Shown: positions 1 to 12,800, numbered from the stretch's first letter. The stretch is 64,000 nt of DNA from Casuarius casuarius (GCA_003342895.1 PTFA01000035.1:5981459-6045458), one strand, 5' to 3'. The notes: generated by a model from the sequence alone, not told the origin. Numbers and translations are program-made.

Positions 1-1705
1 GGTCAGATTACTGGCGATGCAAGGTCAATTTTTTTTTGCTTGTATTATATGGTAAGTAACCATAGGTAATGCCTTGGTCAATTTTGCCTTAATATCTGTG
101 AATGCCTGTACTGGGCATGTGATTGGATACAAACAAAATAGCTTTTTATGTGTATTCTCACCTGGGTGTTCTGAAACAATCTTGTCCAGAAGAATTCAGA
201 TTAAATACAGCTACCCTTTAAAATCTGTGGTTAATTGCATCAGCTTTCCTTCAACACACAGAAGAGAGCAGAACTGAAAATGTAATTTTTAAAGGCATCT
301 TTGTGGGTGTTTTTGGTAGCACTTGAGGGTTTTTTTTTTAAACTAAGCCAATCCTTCTTTGATATTATAGTACAATTGACTTCCTGGGAGGAGAGCTGGG
401 TATGCGAGGGGTTCTCAGTCAGGTTCCCACCATCTTCATGTGTATTAGGGCTAACAGAGAGAGAAAAGAAACGGCTTCTGTTGTGCAGTCTGAAAATTGA
501 AGTTGTGAACTTGTATTGACTCAGGAAGGTTTTTGTTGTTGTTTTTAAAATGTCAAGCACTTTTCAGTTTTATTCATCATCAAAAGCATGCGCCTTCTCA
601 AGCTGCGTGGAGTTTTTTGCCTGTTTTTGTTGCTGCTATAAAGATAAAACCAGCTGGAGGTTCTGCAGAGTTAACAGTAAATTTCATTAGAGGAGCCTGA
701 GTGGAAAACTCTGTTTTCAAAAGAACTGTAAACTTAGGTGTAAGTCAAGTACAGAATTTAAGTTTATTATTTAAGTTTGTCTTGAAAAGCAGTGACTTGA
801 AAGTGATACCCTCTTACTCAAAAGATCTGCTTTTTTGTGATAAAAATTTGACTATCGTAATAGCCCCGTGAAACCAACACAGCTGGACTCTCTTCCTTCT
901 TTCTCTTCCTTCATTATCAGAGATTTAAAGTATGTTTAGGCAGGCTGCTCTCATTTACATATATAACAGGCAAAATTTGAGACAAATGAGGTTATATATA
1001 AAATCACTTTTGACCAGGAAAACAGTGGTGCTGGTAATGATAAATAGGAAAAATAGTCCAATTTAACTTTTGGTATCTATTGTCTGAGTTTGCTGTAGGA
1101 TATGGACTGAGCAGACTGAGTCTGTAGACCAGTGGTACATAGTGGTCCCATCACTCCCCATTCTTACAGCTGTGTTTCACAGGCAGACCACTGTTTCCTT
1201 CAATGAAAAAAATAAGTTGATTTCTTTCTGAAAGTGGAAATCCCATCCTAAGAGAGCTGCTCCGCAAAGAGCTCCTGTCTCCCTGCCCGTGCCTGCCGGG
1301 ACTCTGCTGCCAACCAGGCACTGGTATGAACGTTATCTCTCTAACCCTGGCAGATCAAACTTCTCCCCATACCCGATGATGAGAGCCTTAAGCGTTTTTT
1401 TCTATCTGTCTGCTAGCTCTGTGCACTTGCTCTTTTTGAGATTATGAAATGCTCTTTTCCAAGTCCTTAGTGATAAATCAGTTGAAGAGAAGAGTATTGC
1501 TTCATTAGTCTTGACTTCAGATATAGCCTTGTGTGATGGTCATGGCTCATAGACACTTGCTTGGTGTTTTTTAGGCAGCTAGCGCATTTCTTCAGTTTTG
1601 GCCTGTGCTTGCAGTAGAGCTGTCGATAAACAGTGCCGTAACATCAACAGCGCTAGGAGGTGGCTTTTTGTCTTAGAAGGAAAAAATAAATAAGCTTGCA
1701 TTTGT
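1..1705. other. Intergenic, nothing recognised
   Basis: AT-rich non-coding DNA. Short open frames here have no recognisable protein similarity, no codon pattern and no convincing paired splice sites. I see no repeat family or RNA gene. Confidence 0.6.
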
Positions 1706-2510
1706 TGAGAATCACAGAAAGGTGGGAAGGCACCTCTGGAGTCCAGCTCCTTCTCAGAGCAGGCCTGCCTCCAACACTAGAGCTTTGGCTAGTTATGTCT
1801 CAAACCCCTCTATGGATGGGTATCACACATCATCTCTGGGTAACCTGTGCCAGTGCTGCTTACCTCCTAGTGCAGAAGTTCTTCCTAATCTTGAACCTGA
1901 ACCAAGGGCCATTACTCCTTGTTACCTTGTCAGGAACTGCTGGGCAGAGTTCGGCTCTGCCACTGCCCTTCTGGCACACCAGGCGAAAGCATCCCGGCTC
2001 CCTTGACCTCTCCTCACAGGCTGGCTGCCCTATGTCCCAGTCATCTTCCTAACCTTCCCCTTCACCCTCTCCAGTTTCTCCACGTCCCTCTTGAACTGTG
2101 AGGCTCAAAACTGGACATGCTGTTCCAGTGCAGCCTCAGTAATACAAGTAGAGGACAGTAACAACTTTCCTGTGTGGTTGGCCACACTTTTAATGTAGCC
2201 TGGTGTCTGTTTCGCCTTATTTACATGAAGAGCACACCATTGGCTTGTATCGAGCCTGGTGTCCACCATCACCCTTCCAGGAGGGCAGCTGCATCAGCCC
2301 TTGTCTCTCAGCCTGTGCCAGTTCGTGGGGTTGTACTGCCCTGGGTGCAAAAGTTTGCATTTTTGCTTGTTGAAATTCATGAGGTTTCTGCTGGCCTGGT
2401 CCTTGAGTTTATTCGGGTCCCTCCAGACTGAGGCTCTGCCAGTTGGCGTCTCAGCCGTACCCCAGGCTTAGCGTTGTCCACAGACCTGCGGAGGGTGTGT
2501 ACTGTATCAT
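1706..2510 (-). mobile_element. CR1 LINE, degraded 3' part, minus orientation
   Basis: Reading the plus strand gives the reverse complement of a CR1 3' end. It opens at about 1709 with the terminal motif aatcacagaa, followed by the 'ggaaggcacctctggagtcc' type of sequence, and then 'gtaacctgtgccagtgctg' and 'gttcttcctaatcttgaacc'. Further on come segments equivalent to the CR1 region coding for the end of the reverse transcriptase, such as 'ttgttgaaattcatgaggtt' and 'ggtccctccagactgaggct'. The match fades near 2505 (acctgcggagggtg). Many indels and stops break every frame, so the copy is old and inactive. It is 5'-truncated, as most bird CR1 copies are. Family assignment rests on recognition of conserved CR1 phrases; the boundaries are approximate. 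Confidence 0.85.
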
Positions 2511-4654
2511 GCATCGAGTGTGCTTCATAAACTTTAAACTTTGTACCTTAAGAAGTGCTGTGTTTTTGCAGAGTTGCAAATTGCACCAATGGTAATATGA
2601 AGTTTCAGATAATTGGCTAGTCATAAAAGGAGGAGCTCAGAGCATTTTGGAGGAAATATTGTAGGGATTTCACTGGGAATTGTCAAGCGTTTACTGAGAG
2701 GGTTTCCTCAGAAAACATTTACAATTGTCCAGATTTCTAGGGGTGGTTATCTTTCCTGCTTTTACTTTTTCTATTTATTTCTGGTAATTCTGTTGTCATA
2801 GCTATGAACCGTAAGTACTTCCTGGAAAGGAAAATCTCCAATTAAGTCTTGGAGCTGTTTTAAGGGAAAAATAGTAAAAAAAATTTGGCATGAAACAATC
2901 AGATAAGAATCATACACTGTCATCACATTGAGGAATTAAAATATATTTTAAAATCACACGGCTCATGTATACAGTTTGTTTGGTAGAACATGTTCTTTCT
3001 CCCACATATCTTTCAGATGCAAATTAATATCAAAGGTGCGAAAAGAAAGGCTAACTCATACAGAAAAGGCTGCAGGTTTCTGAATGATCGAGACAGTAGT
3101 AAATAATATTTTGAGAACCTACTGTATTGGAAAGCTCTTCCTCTTGCTACTCTGCAGATAATGGTGAAGATGATGATAAAAACCTTTCTTTTCCCCTGAA
3201 CTCCTTCTTGCCTCAACTGTGGTCATGCTTTTAGTACTGACAAGTTTTAAAACATTCACACGTTAGTTATGTGCAGCTTCCCACTTGCACAATCAGTAAT
3301 TTGTACAGAAATCAATTGACTGCAAATTTTATTTTCAAAACTAGTAAACTAGCCCCCCTACCCCTTTCTTTCTTTGCTCCAGACAGAAGCCAATTTCTTT
3401 TCACATTTTGAATAAATAGAACATCCACTCTGGAACAAAGACCCGGTTCTGAGCAATCTTAAATTATTTTTACAGCTGTTTTTAAAAGGCACAAAGATAG
3501 ATTTCTTCATGTGAAAATGTTTCTGGCTAAGGCAGCATAAATCATACCAGTATCATGGTAGAAGAAACAGTAAGCTTAAATTGCAACAAGAAAGGCTTTA
3601 GTTTAAACTCAGGGCCAAACTTACGTATGGTATAACGGTGGCAAAATATCAGCAGAGCAGACAGAGAAAAGTTGTGAGACATCTGTCTCCAGCAGTTTGT
3701 AAAGCAGAATTAGGAAGGCTTCTCTGAGGAACGAGGTGGATGGAGCTGATCCTGTCTCATGGCTAGGAGACAGGAGTTTATCAGATGGGTGGTCCCAGCC
3801 TATTTTTCTGGGATGCTATGATTGCTTCCTAATTCCTGTCCTCCAAGAAAGCATGACAAGACAGGCAAAAAAACTTTAATGCATGTATCATATTATATCT
3901 TTGGCATAAGTATAGTGATGATTACCCACAGTTCATCATGTGGGATCTTTCACTAAATGCAGTATTTGAAGCAGTTCTTTTGTTTTCCATGTACAAAGCC
4001 AGTTTTAAAATTGCCGGAGAAAACTGTGCTGATTCCTCAGCATAGATAATCACAAATGTACATTGCTCAGGGTTGTATACTGGGCAAGCTGTCCTCCATT
4101 TGGCAGAACAGGGGCTGCTGTCCTTATCAGTGGCCCAGACTGGCGTATAATGCTTATGGGAGGTATGGTTCAATATTATAACAGGCTGGCCAAGCTGTTC
4201 ACACCAAAAGACTTCTGATGGTAATCTTATGTAAGGTTTACAGACGCAAAGAACAGAGTCAGACTTTTGGCCCTATGTTGCCTTTTAACTCTCGGTTACC
4301 TTCTAAGTTAGAAAGAAGGTTTGAAATAGTTATTTCTATTTTTGACTGGCCCTAGCAAGTTTCTGATCACATTGGCAGAAGGAAAACTGGTGCAGTGGTG
4401 GTGAAGGCTGATTTTAAGTGGCATTCTGATGATTTGTGTTGTTTTACTCTGGCAAGCTTTTCACATTTTAACAGATACCATCAAGATGAAGGACAATAAA
4501 TTATTTTTTTTCCAGCACTTTCCCCCTTTCACCATTAATGGGAAGAAAAATATGGAGCAGGTTCACATTCACCAGAAAAATGCTGTCCTTCCTCCTCCTT
4601 CACCTTCCCTGCTGTGGCCAGGGTGACCCTGCTACTGTGTCCGGGATTACACTC
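2511..4654. other. Intergenic; probable GPR55 3' UTR at the right end
   Basis: No coding region recognised. The part just left of 4655 should hold the 3' untranslated region of the minus-strand GPR55 gene, but no polyadenylation signal stands out close to the stop codon. The nearest minus-strand ATTAAA that I noticed is at 3875-3880. Confidence 0.4.
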
Positions 4655-5641
4655 TCAGAGTCCTGCAAGGCAAGTGGGAGCCGAGGAAGAGATGTTCTTC
4701 CACTGCAGGCAATCCTGTCTTGTAGCACAGGGCTTAAAGACAGGACATAGCTCAATAATGTTCATGTTCGTTTTCTCACGAAATTCTTTTGCAGCAAAGT
4801 AATAAAAGATGGCATCCAGGCAGCAGTTAAGGTTGGCAAATATCATTGACACCTGAATGAAGAGGCTGATGTTTTGTTTCAGACTGCAGTCTTCTATGAC
4901 ATGCTGTCTTACCAGGCACTGTAGGCAGATCCCAAGATGGACTGGTGTGAAGCACACCAAAAATACCACGAGGTTAATGGTAATGACTCGTAAGGAGCCA
5001 CTAACATCTTCTTTCTTTTTATCTCTGCTTTTTTGATTCAGAAGAACAGAGATGTTTTGAGCAGAGCAGAAAACCATCGCTGAGAGTGGGATCAGAAATC
5101 CAAAAATCTCCACAGAAACAATGAGGGGGATGCTCCAGGCCTGTTCTGACATGTTGTGAAAGCACTTTAAATTCTCGTCCTTGTGAAACACATACATTGG
5201 GCTGCTGCAAAGCCAGACTGTTGCCCAAATGAAGCAACAGATCAAGATTGCCCCCTTAGGGGACTGGTTAGCTCGGCCTTCAAAGGGGTGCCTTATGCAG
5301 ATGTATCTGTCAACAGTAATGCAGACAATAATGAAGATACTGCCATACATATTGACAAAGTACAGAGACTCAATGAATGCACACAGGAGCCCGGGCGCTT
5401 CTGCAACAGAGTAATACAGCTTGAGAGGGAGCGAGAGAAGCAGCAGGTCATCTGCAATTGCAAGATTGATCATGTAGACTGAGGTTTTGGTCTGTTTCTT
5501 CCAAAAGCAGCAGAACATGGAGAGGGCCAAGGTGTTGAGAACCAAGCCAAGAATGAAGGTGGGGATGGAGATCCCGAACTGGAGAGTCTTTGCTAAGCTG
5601 TCGATGCTAGTAAAGTCGCATTCCTCACTGCGGTTGGTCAT
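4655..5641 (-). CDS. GPR55: G-protein coupled receptor 55 (lysophosphatidylinositol receptor)
   Basis: This 328-residue class A GPCR has seven hydrophobic segments. Landmarks are N36 (1.50) in TM1, NLAIAD with D64 (2.50), C87 at the top of TM3 pairing with C160 in ECL2, DRY at 111-113, W139 in TM4, P185 in TM5, CFTP with P233 in TM6 and DAIFY at 276-280 replacing NPxxY. It resembles mammalian GPR55 closely, for example KTLQF, IPTF, YMINLA, CFHNMS and CCLD. N-glycosylation sequons lie at N3 and N163. K74 (2.60) and E91 (3.29), reported to matter for ligand binding in human GPR55, are both kept. In mammals the receptor signals through G12/13 and Gq in response to lysophosphatidylinositol. The frame extends to a TTG at 5683, but a splice acceptor at 5649 shows that the ATG at 5641 is the start. 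The stop is TGA. Confidence 0.93.
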   Translation of the reverse strand: MTNRSEECDFTSIDSLAKTLQFGISIPTFILGLVLNTLALSMFCCFWKKQTKTSVYMINLAIADDLLLLSLPLKLYYSVAEAPGLLCAFIESLYFVNMYGSIFIIVCITVDRYICIRHPFEGRANQSPKGAILICCFIWATVWLCSSPMYVFHKDENLKCFHNMSEQAWSIPLIVSVEIFGFLIPLSAMVFCSAQNISVLLNQKSRDKKKEDVSGSLRVITINLVVFLVCFTPVHLGICLQCLVRQHVIEDCSLKQNISLFIQVSMIFANLNCCLDAIFYYFAAKEFREKTNMNIIELCPVFKPCATRQDCLQWKNISSSAPTCLAGL

Positions 5642-5648
5642 TTCTCCC

Positions 5649-5670
5649 CTAAACCACACAGAGAACAGGT
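5649..5670 (-). promoter_or_regulatory. GPR55: Splice acceptor of the GPR55 coding exon
   Basis: On the minus strand a pyrimidine-rich tract (ctgttctctgtgtggtttag) ends in AG at 5650-5649, followed by GGGAGAA and the ATG. This decides the start codon and shows that the gene has at least one upstream non-coding exon. The arrangement matches the other receptors in the window. Confidence 0.75.
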
Positions 5671-8503
5671 TGGAAACACGCAAGGCGCCAGGTTAGTCTC
5701 TGGATGTATCAGAACAGAATACTTTTGAATACAACTCTTTCTACCCCCTGCAAAACTGAGCTAGACACTTGATCAGTCTTTGCCTAATTTTGAAAGCAAA
5801 TCCTCATTTTAAGCACAAATCTTTCTATTTCCATTCTGAATGGCTTAATCTGTCCTAAAGGAGCCTGATTCTTGCAGGCAGGTAATGAGCATCCGTTGAT
5901 TATCAGGTCTTTTAGGATAACCTCATTCAGATATTGAAGGTACTGGCCCCTTCAAACCCATGCTTTCAAGGACTCTGAAGTGCACTGGTCATAGCAAGTA
6001 ACTTGTACATCTATTTAAACTTCCATAATGCTTGTGTTCGGTTCTTTTATTACACAGAAATTTGTGAAATGAGTATTCTGTCTATTAAGCCAGGTCAAAG
6101 TGATAGCTGGGAATTTACTTTGAATACGATACACATCTGTGATTCCCTATGCATCAGTAGCTTTCGATGATATGCTTTTACTATCTCTGCACTCATATGG
6201 ATAATTTTATTTCATATAGTGCTTGTGTTTGATGCAGTTTTTGAGTAGGTCAGCTTAAGAAGACCGACTGGGCTTTTGTCTAGGAGTGAATTGAGTAAGC
6301 AATGGAAAGGGGTTGAGAAGCTGGTTAAGAAAGGAGTCTCTGCTTTGGAGGACAGAAAGTGACAGGTAGCTAATAAGCATTACCAAGCAGGGTTGGACTT
6401 TGCTAAAGAAACCAAAAAACAGTAATTTTTTTTTGTTTACATGATTACAACATATATACATAGAGAGAGATAGAGAGCGAGAGAGAGCGCGTGTGAGCCT
6501 GAGAGCAAGCTCATACGCGGGAGTGAGAGAGGGAGAGAAAGTGAGAGCAGTTGGAGCTGCTAAATATTAATTGACGAGATGGATAGGCTTTGGGCTTTGC
6601 CAGATCTGCTTTTCAAAGGGATGCTGATATTATACTGGAAGTCAGAGGTCAGATAATTTACTGGAATGAATGAGTGATAGTGGAAATAACTGTATCTGAA
6701 CTGAGAATGAACTCAGAGCTTAATATGCTCAGGTTGGGAAAACCAGATTATTTCTAACTCAGACTATTGAAAGAACTGGCACAAAAAGATCAAAGTCCAA
6801 CCCAGGAATTTTTATGGAGTCTGTCAAGTAGGTATGGAATCAGTGCATCTGGAAAACAGTCAGTTTAGTGCGTCTCTATAAGGAAAGAGGGGCAAATGTA
6901 ATTAAAGCAGTTCTGTATCTCTTAGCCCAAAGCTTCATACAGATTTTAATTTAAAGAATAACTGAAGGCATGGTACACTGAATAGAAAGCACAAGGCCTT
7001 TGACAGACCTTGCCAGAGCAATGTTGTCTTTGATGAAATACCTGATTTTTCAGATAAGGGAAAAGCAGAAGGTCTAAGGCACTTGGATATCAGTAAATCA
7101 CATTAGAAATAACTAAGTAACACTAGAAAAATTGGGGGTTAGAACAAGAGTTGTTAAGTAGGTGAGGCCAAGGTTACAAGAACACTGATGAGTACAGAAG
7201 AGCCAGGGGAAGGTTACTAGGGGGGTTTCACAAATTCACAAGGGACTAGTCCTTTGCAGCGGTTCCGCGGTGACCCTGTGGTGCGAGTGAGGGAGGCCTG
7301 CTGGCAAGATGCAGTGGGAGGTGCCCTTAGTTGAGGGACCTTGCCTGGCTTAGCTGTGGGCAACTGGTCTGAGCCACATGAGTGGGACAGTCACAGCTTT
7401 GTGAGCTTAGGAAATAACAAAAGGAGATCTGATTGTTATCAGTGGATTTATCTGTCGGAAATGAGAACAAAAGAAAACCTTGGTTTATTAGTCAATCTGG
7501 GCTTGAGTCAGTCAGTTTGAGACACCAATGTGAGGCAGCTGCTTAAAGAAATCATGTGATTGTGGTGAGATAATTCCACTGAAGGTGGAGATATATCAGC
7601 ACCATGTGTGCATGGGATCATTGCATGCAGACACTGTTGTCACCTGGATACAGGACAGGTAAGAGGAAATAGGGGTGTTGTGCTGTTGCGTGGGCATGTG
7701 TGTCCTGTCATCGGGAGCATCCTTTAGTTGGGGAAAAAAATCAGACAACAAGAAATATTTTTGTGTGGAGAGCACCTGTTAATTCAACGCTTCATGTCCT
7801 AGATGAACACATCAGAACATTGCTTGTGATCTCTTTTAAAATTAAAAGTACAAATTTTGATTCTACTTCTATCAAGTTCCTATCTCACTGAGTGCATTTT
7901 CTTTAGAATTCGTTAGTACAATTACCTCTAACATTACTCCTGACAATGCTTAGTTTCAAGAAAACGTTATCCAGTCTCTAAAATAGAAATTTCAAGTATT
8001 CAGGTGGAGTGCCTGATTCTCAAATGTCTGATGTTTTCAGTCATTCTGTGCCCCTCAAATTTTAATTTCACACTTTCAGTAATCTGAGGGCATTGTTCAC
8101 AAACAGTCCACACAGAGTAATGTTTGCCCAAAATTATTTGAAAAATCATTTTCTTTAACAAATAAGCTTGCAGTCATTTAATAAGCATCATCTTTATCAC
8201 ATTGTCCAAGTTATTAACAGAAATACTGAAGATACTGAACCCCAAAAGAATGAACCTTTCCTGTATGACTGAGACTGATTAGTATCTCAGTGGGTACTGG
8301 TGTGTTGCTCAGTCATCATATAGAAGTTTCATATTGATTATGTCTCCTTAGCTTGCTTATGAGAATTTCTTTAGAGATAGCGTTAGAAGTCTACTTCCCC
8401 CTCCTACATCCTGTCCCTAAGTACTGTCAGTCAGTCCCTGAAGAAAGTTGGATTACTGTGATTCCAGTCATTTTCAGACAAATCTGTGTGGGTTGTTACT
8501 TAC
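5671..8503. other. Intergenic or first-intron DNA of GPR55
   Basis: No coding region is recognised. If GPR55 has upstream non-coding exons, much of this stretch is intron. It contains the GA-rich microsatellite listed separately. Confidence 0.5.
6462..6548. repeat. GA-rich imperfect microsatellite
   Basis: A run of (GA)n blocks interrupted by T, C and short mixed bases (agagagagatagagagcgag and onward to gagtgagagagggagag). It is low-complexity purine-rich DNA with no coding content. Confidence 0.85.
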
Positions 8504-8735
8504 CACTGCGTTGTCTTCTAGGTGCTTGAAAACAGATTTTTGATTGTTGATTCCAGTATTTTTTCAAGTATTGAAGCAAGTCTTGGTGCTCACAGTTTCC
8601 AAGCTCCTCCTTTTCCACCTCGCTTAGAGACAGGCACCGTGTTTTTCTTTTCCTGTCTTCTGAAGAAAATTCCTCTATTCTCCATGAGTTTTCTAAAGGA
8701 ATTGCCAGCAGCTCTAGGACTGTTTCAGACAATTT
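8504..8735 (-). other. Candidate spliced exon (unproven)
   Basis: On the minus strand this 232-base segment is preceded by an acceptor (cctttgaattacag) and followed by a strong donor (GTG|GTAAGTAAC). One frame is open throughout and would give a charged peptide (for example SSEDRKRKTRC and DLLQYLKKYWNQQ) that I do not recognise. Joining it to the candidate exon at 8983-9247 puts this segment in a frame with an early TAG, which argues against those two coding together. It could be a 5' untranslated exon of GPR55, which lies downstream on the same strand, part of an unknown gene, or chance. Confidence 0.25.
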
Positions 8736-8982
8736 CTGTAATTCAAAGGATAATGGAAGAGCCTGTCCTTAACACTGCTTAAGAGAGAGTGCCTTAGTCA
8801 GTCCAGACCCATTGTTGTCACTGCTCCACGTGCTCCCAGTTTCTCCTATTGAGTGAGGATTTTCCATTTCTTATGGACTAGTTAAAGATTAATTGGGCTT
8901 AATGGTGAGCAGGAGCTTGTGGCTAAGCTGGTAGCAAAGTTACTGACCTATGAAATGGAGCATCAAGGTTTTACAGTATTAC

Positions 8983-9247
8983 CTTTGCCGATTTTTTTGC
9001 AACACGGCAGGCTGATGGGTTTCTTTTTGGAACTCGGATCTGAGCTCATCTGGTGCTAGTTGGTTTAGACAAGTCTGTATGTTAGCACAGACTGGGGGGG
9101 ATGGATTAAGAATATGCTTATCCATGAAAGCTTCATAGATAGGAACATTCTCATCAGAAAGTCTGTAACTTACCGTAAGTGTAGGTGTAGCTTTAATAGT
9201 GAGGAAATGATAGATGACAGAACAGCAAACCAATCTTTTTAATTTAG
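8983..9247 (-). other. Candidate spliced exon (unproven)
   Basis: On the minus strand a good acceptor (cctcattcttttgtactgtag) at 9248 precedes an open frame that runs to a donor (CAAAG|GTAATAC) at 8983. The frame reads a cysteine-containing peptide that matches no family I know. A second strong donor (ACG|GTAAGTTAC) lies inside at about 9177, so a shorter form is possible. Frame length alone is not strong evidence in this DNA. A possible untranslated GPR55 exon or a chance arrangement are the main alternatives. Confidence 0.22.
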
Positions 9248-9631
9248 CTACAGTACAAAAGAATGAGGCAAGTTCAGGTCCCTGTTTCAGCAAGGACTTT
9301 TACAGCATTTATCACAGTTACTCTCCTAATCAATACGAACCAAATAATGTTACTGCTATGAAACCGATTTTGCTTATGTTTGTTTTCTAGATCATTATTC
9401 ATGTTAGATATAAGTTACTGTTTTGTGGATGCACAAGAGAAGAGTAAGAAGGCTTAGTGCAATAAAGAGCAGTAGGTCCGACATCTACCGTATGTTTAAC
9501 TTGTAGTTGGATAGTTTCTTGCCATTTTTTCTAGATATTTTCATTGCAAGAGAGTAAATTTATGCATATCGCTAAAGCTGGAAATCTGTCTTTCTGCTCT
9601 AAGACAAGCAACACTAAACGTTTCGTCTTAC

Positions 9632-9707
9632 CTTTTGATCTTCACAAGAAATAATCATCAGGCTATGTTAAAAACAATGCTCTACAATCAATGCTTCTGT
9701 CAAATTA
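9632..9707 (-). other. Candidate 5' untranslated exon of GPR55
   Basis: On the minus strand a textbook acceptor (ctctttatttttcag) and a strong donor (AAAAG|GTAAGACG) enclose 76 bases. All three frames contain stops, so if it is an exon it is non-coding. Its strand and position, about 4 kb upstream of the GPR55 coding exon, would suit a 5' untranslated exon of that gene. Confidence 0.3.
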
Positions 9708-9815
9708 CTGAAAAATAAAGAGAAAGATTAAAATATGAATTACTTTACCTGAATCCCAGCAGGCAGATCAGCAGTACTGCTTCAGTCAAGGTTAGGCTAT
9801 AGAATTTGTCTACAG

Positions 9816-12800
9816 ATGATACCCTACCAAGAACTCTTACTATATGGCATAGACTTTTACCACATCCTTTTTTTCTTCTCTTATTTTTTTTTCCTATTAC
9901 AAAACACTCTGCTTGTGTTTCTTTATATAGACCAGTGAAGGTGAAAGAGTGTAAAGGTTTGAATCCTCAGCTGCTTCCAGTCAGTAGCTGATGTGGGGGG
10001 AGAGCAGTTTGTCTCCGAAGCCAGGGTTAGTTTTGGATTGGTCTTTACTTGGTGTGAAGCAGCTGAGAGCTTTTACTTGCTGGTAGTGGCTACTGTCACA
10101 TCGCAGATTATTCCATGTGCTGGAGAGGAGCTGGGCAGGCGGAAAGTTTTAGGAGTGACTGTCATAGAAATAGGACTTCTTCCCCTGTTTTTTCCCAATT
10201 TGCATACTGGGGATCAGCACTTTGGTACTCAGATGCTTCTGAAAGATGCAGATACTCACATGGGTGCAGCTGTTAAACTATTTAAAGGACATGTGTCAGT
10301 TTTAGCCAGTTCAGGTGTTGGATTTTGTAGCTGCAAGTTGGCAAACAAATGCCGATTGGCAAGAGGTATGAGGTGTCTGGAGCACAAAACTGTTGTCTTG
10401 TATCTTTGTACTGTGAGTCCCATAGTAGCCAGGACACACTTCTTGAAATGAGCAAGCCCTCTAACTCACAAGATACACATTGCGTTTTCAACAGTTTGCT
10501 GCCAATAGCTTTGTCCTAACGGAGCTTGATGCTCTTTCTCTGCTCTGGGAGGGACTGCCTAAGGTACAGCATTTTGGAAAGATCATTATGCTTGCAAAGA
10601 GCGAACAGGAGGAACATGGAGAGTTAATTCACCATTGTCTGTGGTAGATGGTGGACAAGGGTGGAACATACAAAGGGACTGAAGCTGCTGATCTCTTCAG
10701 ATCCTGGCCAGTTGTGGCTTGGTGGGGACCGATGTCAAACAGATGCTCAAGGTTACATAAATTAGCATAATTTTACTAAAAAAAAGTTAACTGCAGTTTG
10801 ATGAGAATGTGACATTCTCTTAAATAATAATGCTATCTCCAAGCTACGGAACTGGCAGAAGGAAAAAACTAAGTTCAGGTTCATTTGTATATGCCATGTG
10901 GACACTTCATATGAATGAGAGCAAACAGACTCTCTTCTGACCCTGGCTAGAGTGTGAAACTTGCCTCCTAGTGCTGAGAACCACTCTTCGATGTGGTGGT
11001 AAAAGCTGACTGCTCTTACCTTACACGCTGCAACCCTTCACTGAGGCAGTAAATACAGAAAAAAAAAAAACCCAACCCAATCTCTAAGTGATATTTTTCA
11101 AATTGCCACCTGGCTTTGGAGGTAAATTAGTCTTCAGAGAGAGGTTCTGCTCTTCCTGCAGAAGGCATAGTGCCAACATTCATACCGCAGGACTTGGAGA
11201 AGAGATGAAAAGAATCATAGTTTCTCAGCACATTTGTTTTCTACCTGTCTCATCTGAAAATGAGATTTGCCAAGAAAAAAAAGAAAAGCGGAACCCAAAG
11301 AAAGTTTAGCTGAGCCTTGTAACAAAATCACGTGGCAGAGGAAATGAAGCCACCATGATTCATATAATTTGGGAAACAGGTTATGGAATTGGGAGGTTTC
11401 AGGGGCTTTTTGACTTCTGTCTTAGAGCTGTGGGCTAGTTAGAGTCTCAGTAATGGATTTTAATGGTTCTGGGATCATGAAAGAAATCTGAGAGTATGAC
11501 TAAATATTAGCAGAAAACAAATACCCTACGACTGTGTGTGACCTTTGAATGAATTATTCCTTATCACAGGACAGCTGAAATCAGGTTGCTTCTTTAGTCC
11601 TCTCTCCACAAGTGTATTTCAGATTTAGCTTAAAGATAAATTTTAATGTTCAGTACTGCCCTCATTCCTAACACTAGGGTTCATTGAGCCTATGCCATTC
11701 CTCATGACTGTGAACTTCCCACCTAGCGTCGCTTGGTGCAGCAGAGCTAAAAATCGGCACTTCTGCACGCATCAACCACATGTTTGCTAAGCTGGCAATT
11801 TGCATGTGAGTTGTGTTGGTTCACTGCTTGTAGGTAAGCATGTAATTTGTTGGTATGCAGATACGTTGCTCTTTTGCAGGCTGGCCCTTCACTGGTTCAA
11901 ATTAGGACAGCTTTAGTCTAGGGCATAGTTAATGAGGCCAAGTTGAAAATGACTCACCACCCACCTGCAGAGAGATTATCGGCTGAGAAATTAGGGCTTG
12001 CTTCCCCCTCTTTGGTGGCTGCTTTTGTAATTTCTCGCAGCAGGTGCTATACGTGAATATGTTCAGCAGTAAATATTTCTGAGACCTTTGTGCTTCCAGT
12101 CCCTTTATCATCCAATACTCTGCTTAATAAATGCTGAATTCCAGAGTATCAAACAGCTGCAATGCTCTGGGGTTTTTGGCGGAAGGAGATGGCATGGTTT
12201 TGTTTGTTTCAGTTTATCTTTTTAATTAACCACAGAAACATGCTTAATGTATGTTTGCCCTACCTAGAGACAACAGTCTGATCAGTACATTTGATTTTTC
12301 TTTCACCATTATTGTGTGCCATCTAGCAAACATATAGAGGGTGGTGGGAAAGGAAGAACTAAACTAAACTTTGAGCAACTAAAAGGAAGTATATGAGCAA
12401 ACAACTTACAATGCTTTGGCAAAAAATGAGGTATCCTTTGTGTATTCCTGGTGAATTTTCTCCATCTTGAATCCTGTATGTGCAATAAATGCTGCTGGTC
12501 ATTAAGTTAGGCAGCAGCAGTCAGCACTTGACATTTTCAAGGAATCAAAATCTGTTTCGGAGGAAACACACTCATACAGTGATAAACCACATTGATTTGC
12601 ATTACAGCAGCATGAATTCTGCTGTTATTCTCTTTTACTGGAAAATATATCAAAGCAGCTCAGCAGTTCAGCTTTTACAAATGTCTAAAATATGTGTTTA
12701 CTTGTATATAATGGCCAGAATGGAATAAGCTGGGTTTTGAATGTAGAATTAGGATACTCTAGTGCAAATGAATCAAATTTGAAAGACAGGATCTGATATG

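Noticed and set aside
1696..2471. Several plus-strand open frames of 60-118 codons
   Set aside because: They are antisense readings of the CR1 element at 1706-2510.
5642..5683. N-terminal extension of GPR55 from TTG
   Set aside because: It crosses a strong splice acceptor at 5649, and TTG is not a normal vertebrate start. The same reasoning removes the extensions of copies A (GTG at 40021) and D (TTG at 62428).
9749..9814. Possible signal-peptide-like exon on the minus strand (hydrophobic LTEAVLLICLLGF before a CAG|GTAAAG donor)
   Set aside because: The acceptor choice is ambiguous, no in-frame ATG is near, and the gap to the candidate exon at 9632-9707 is too short for an intron. No partner exon fits in phase.
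9993..10451. Plus-strand open frame of about 152 codons
   Set aside because: The translation resembles no protein family, the start is not an ATG in good context, and no flanking splice signals fit. Treated as chance.
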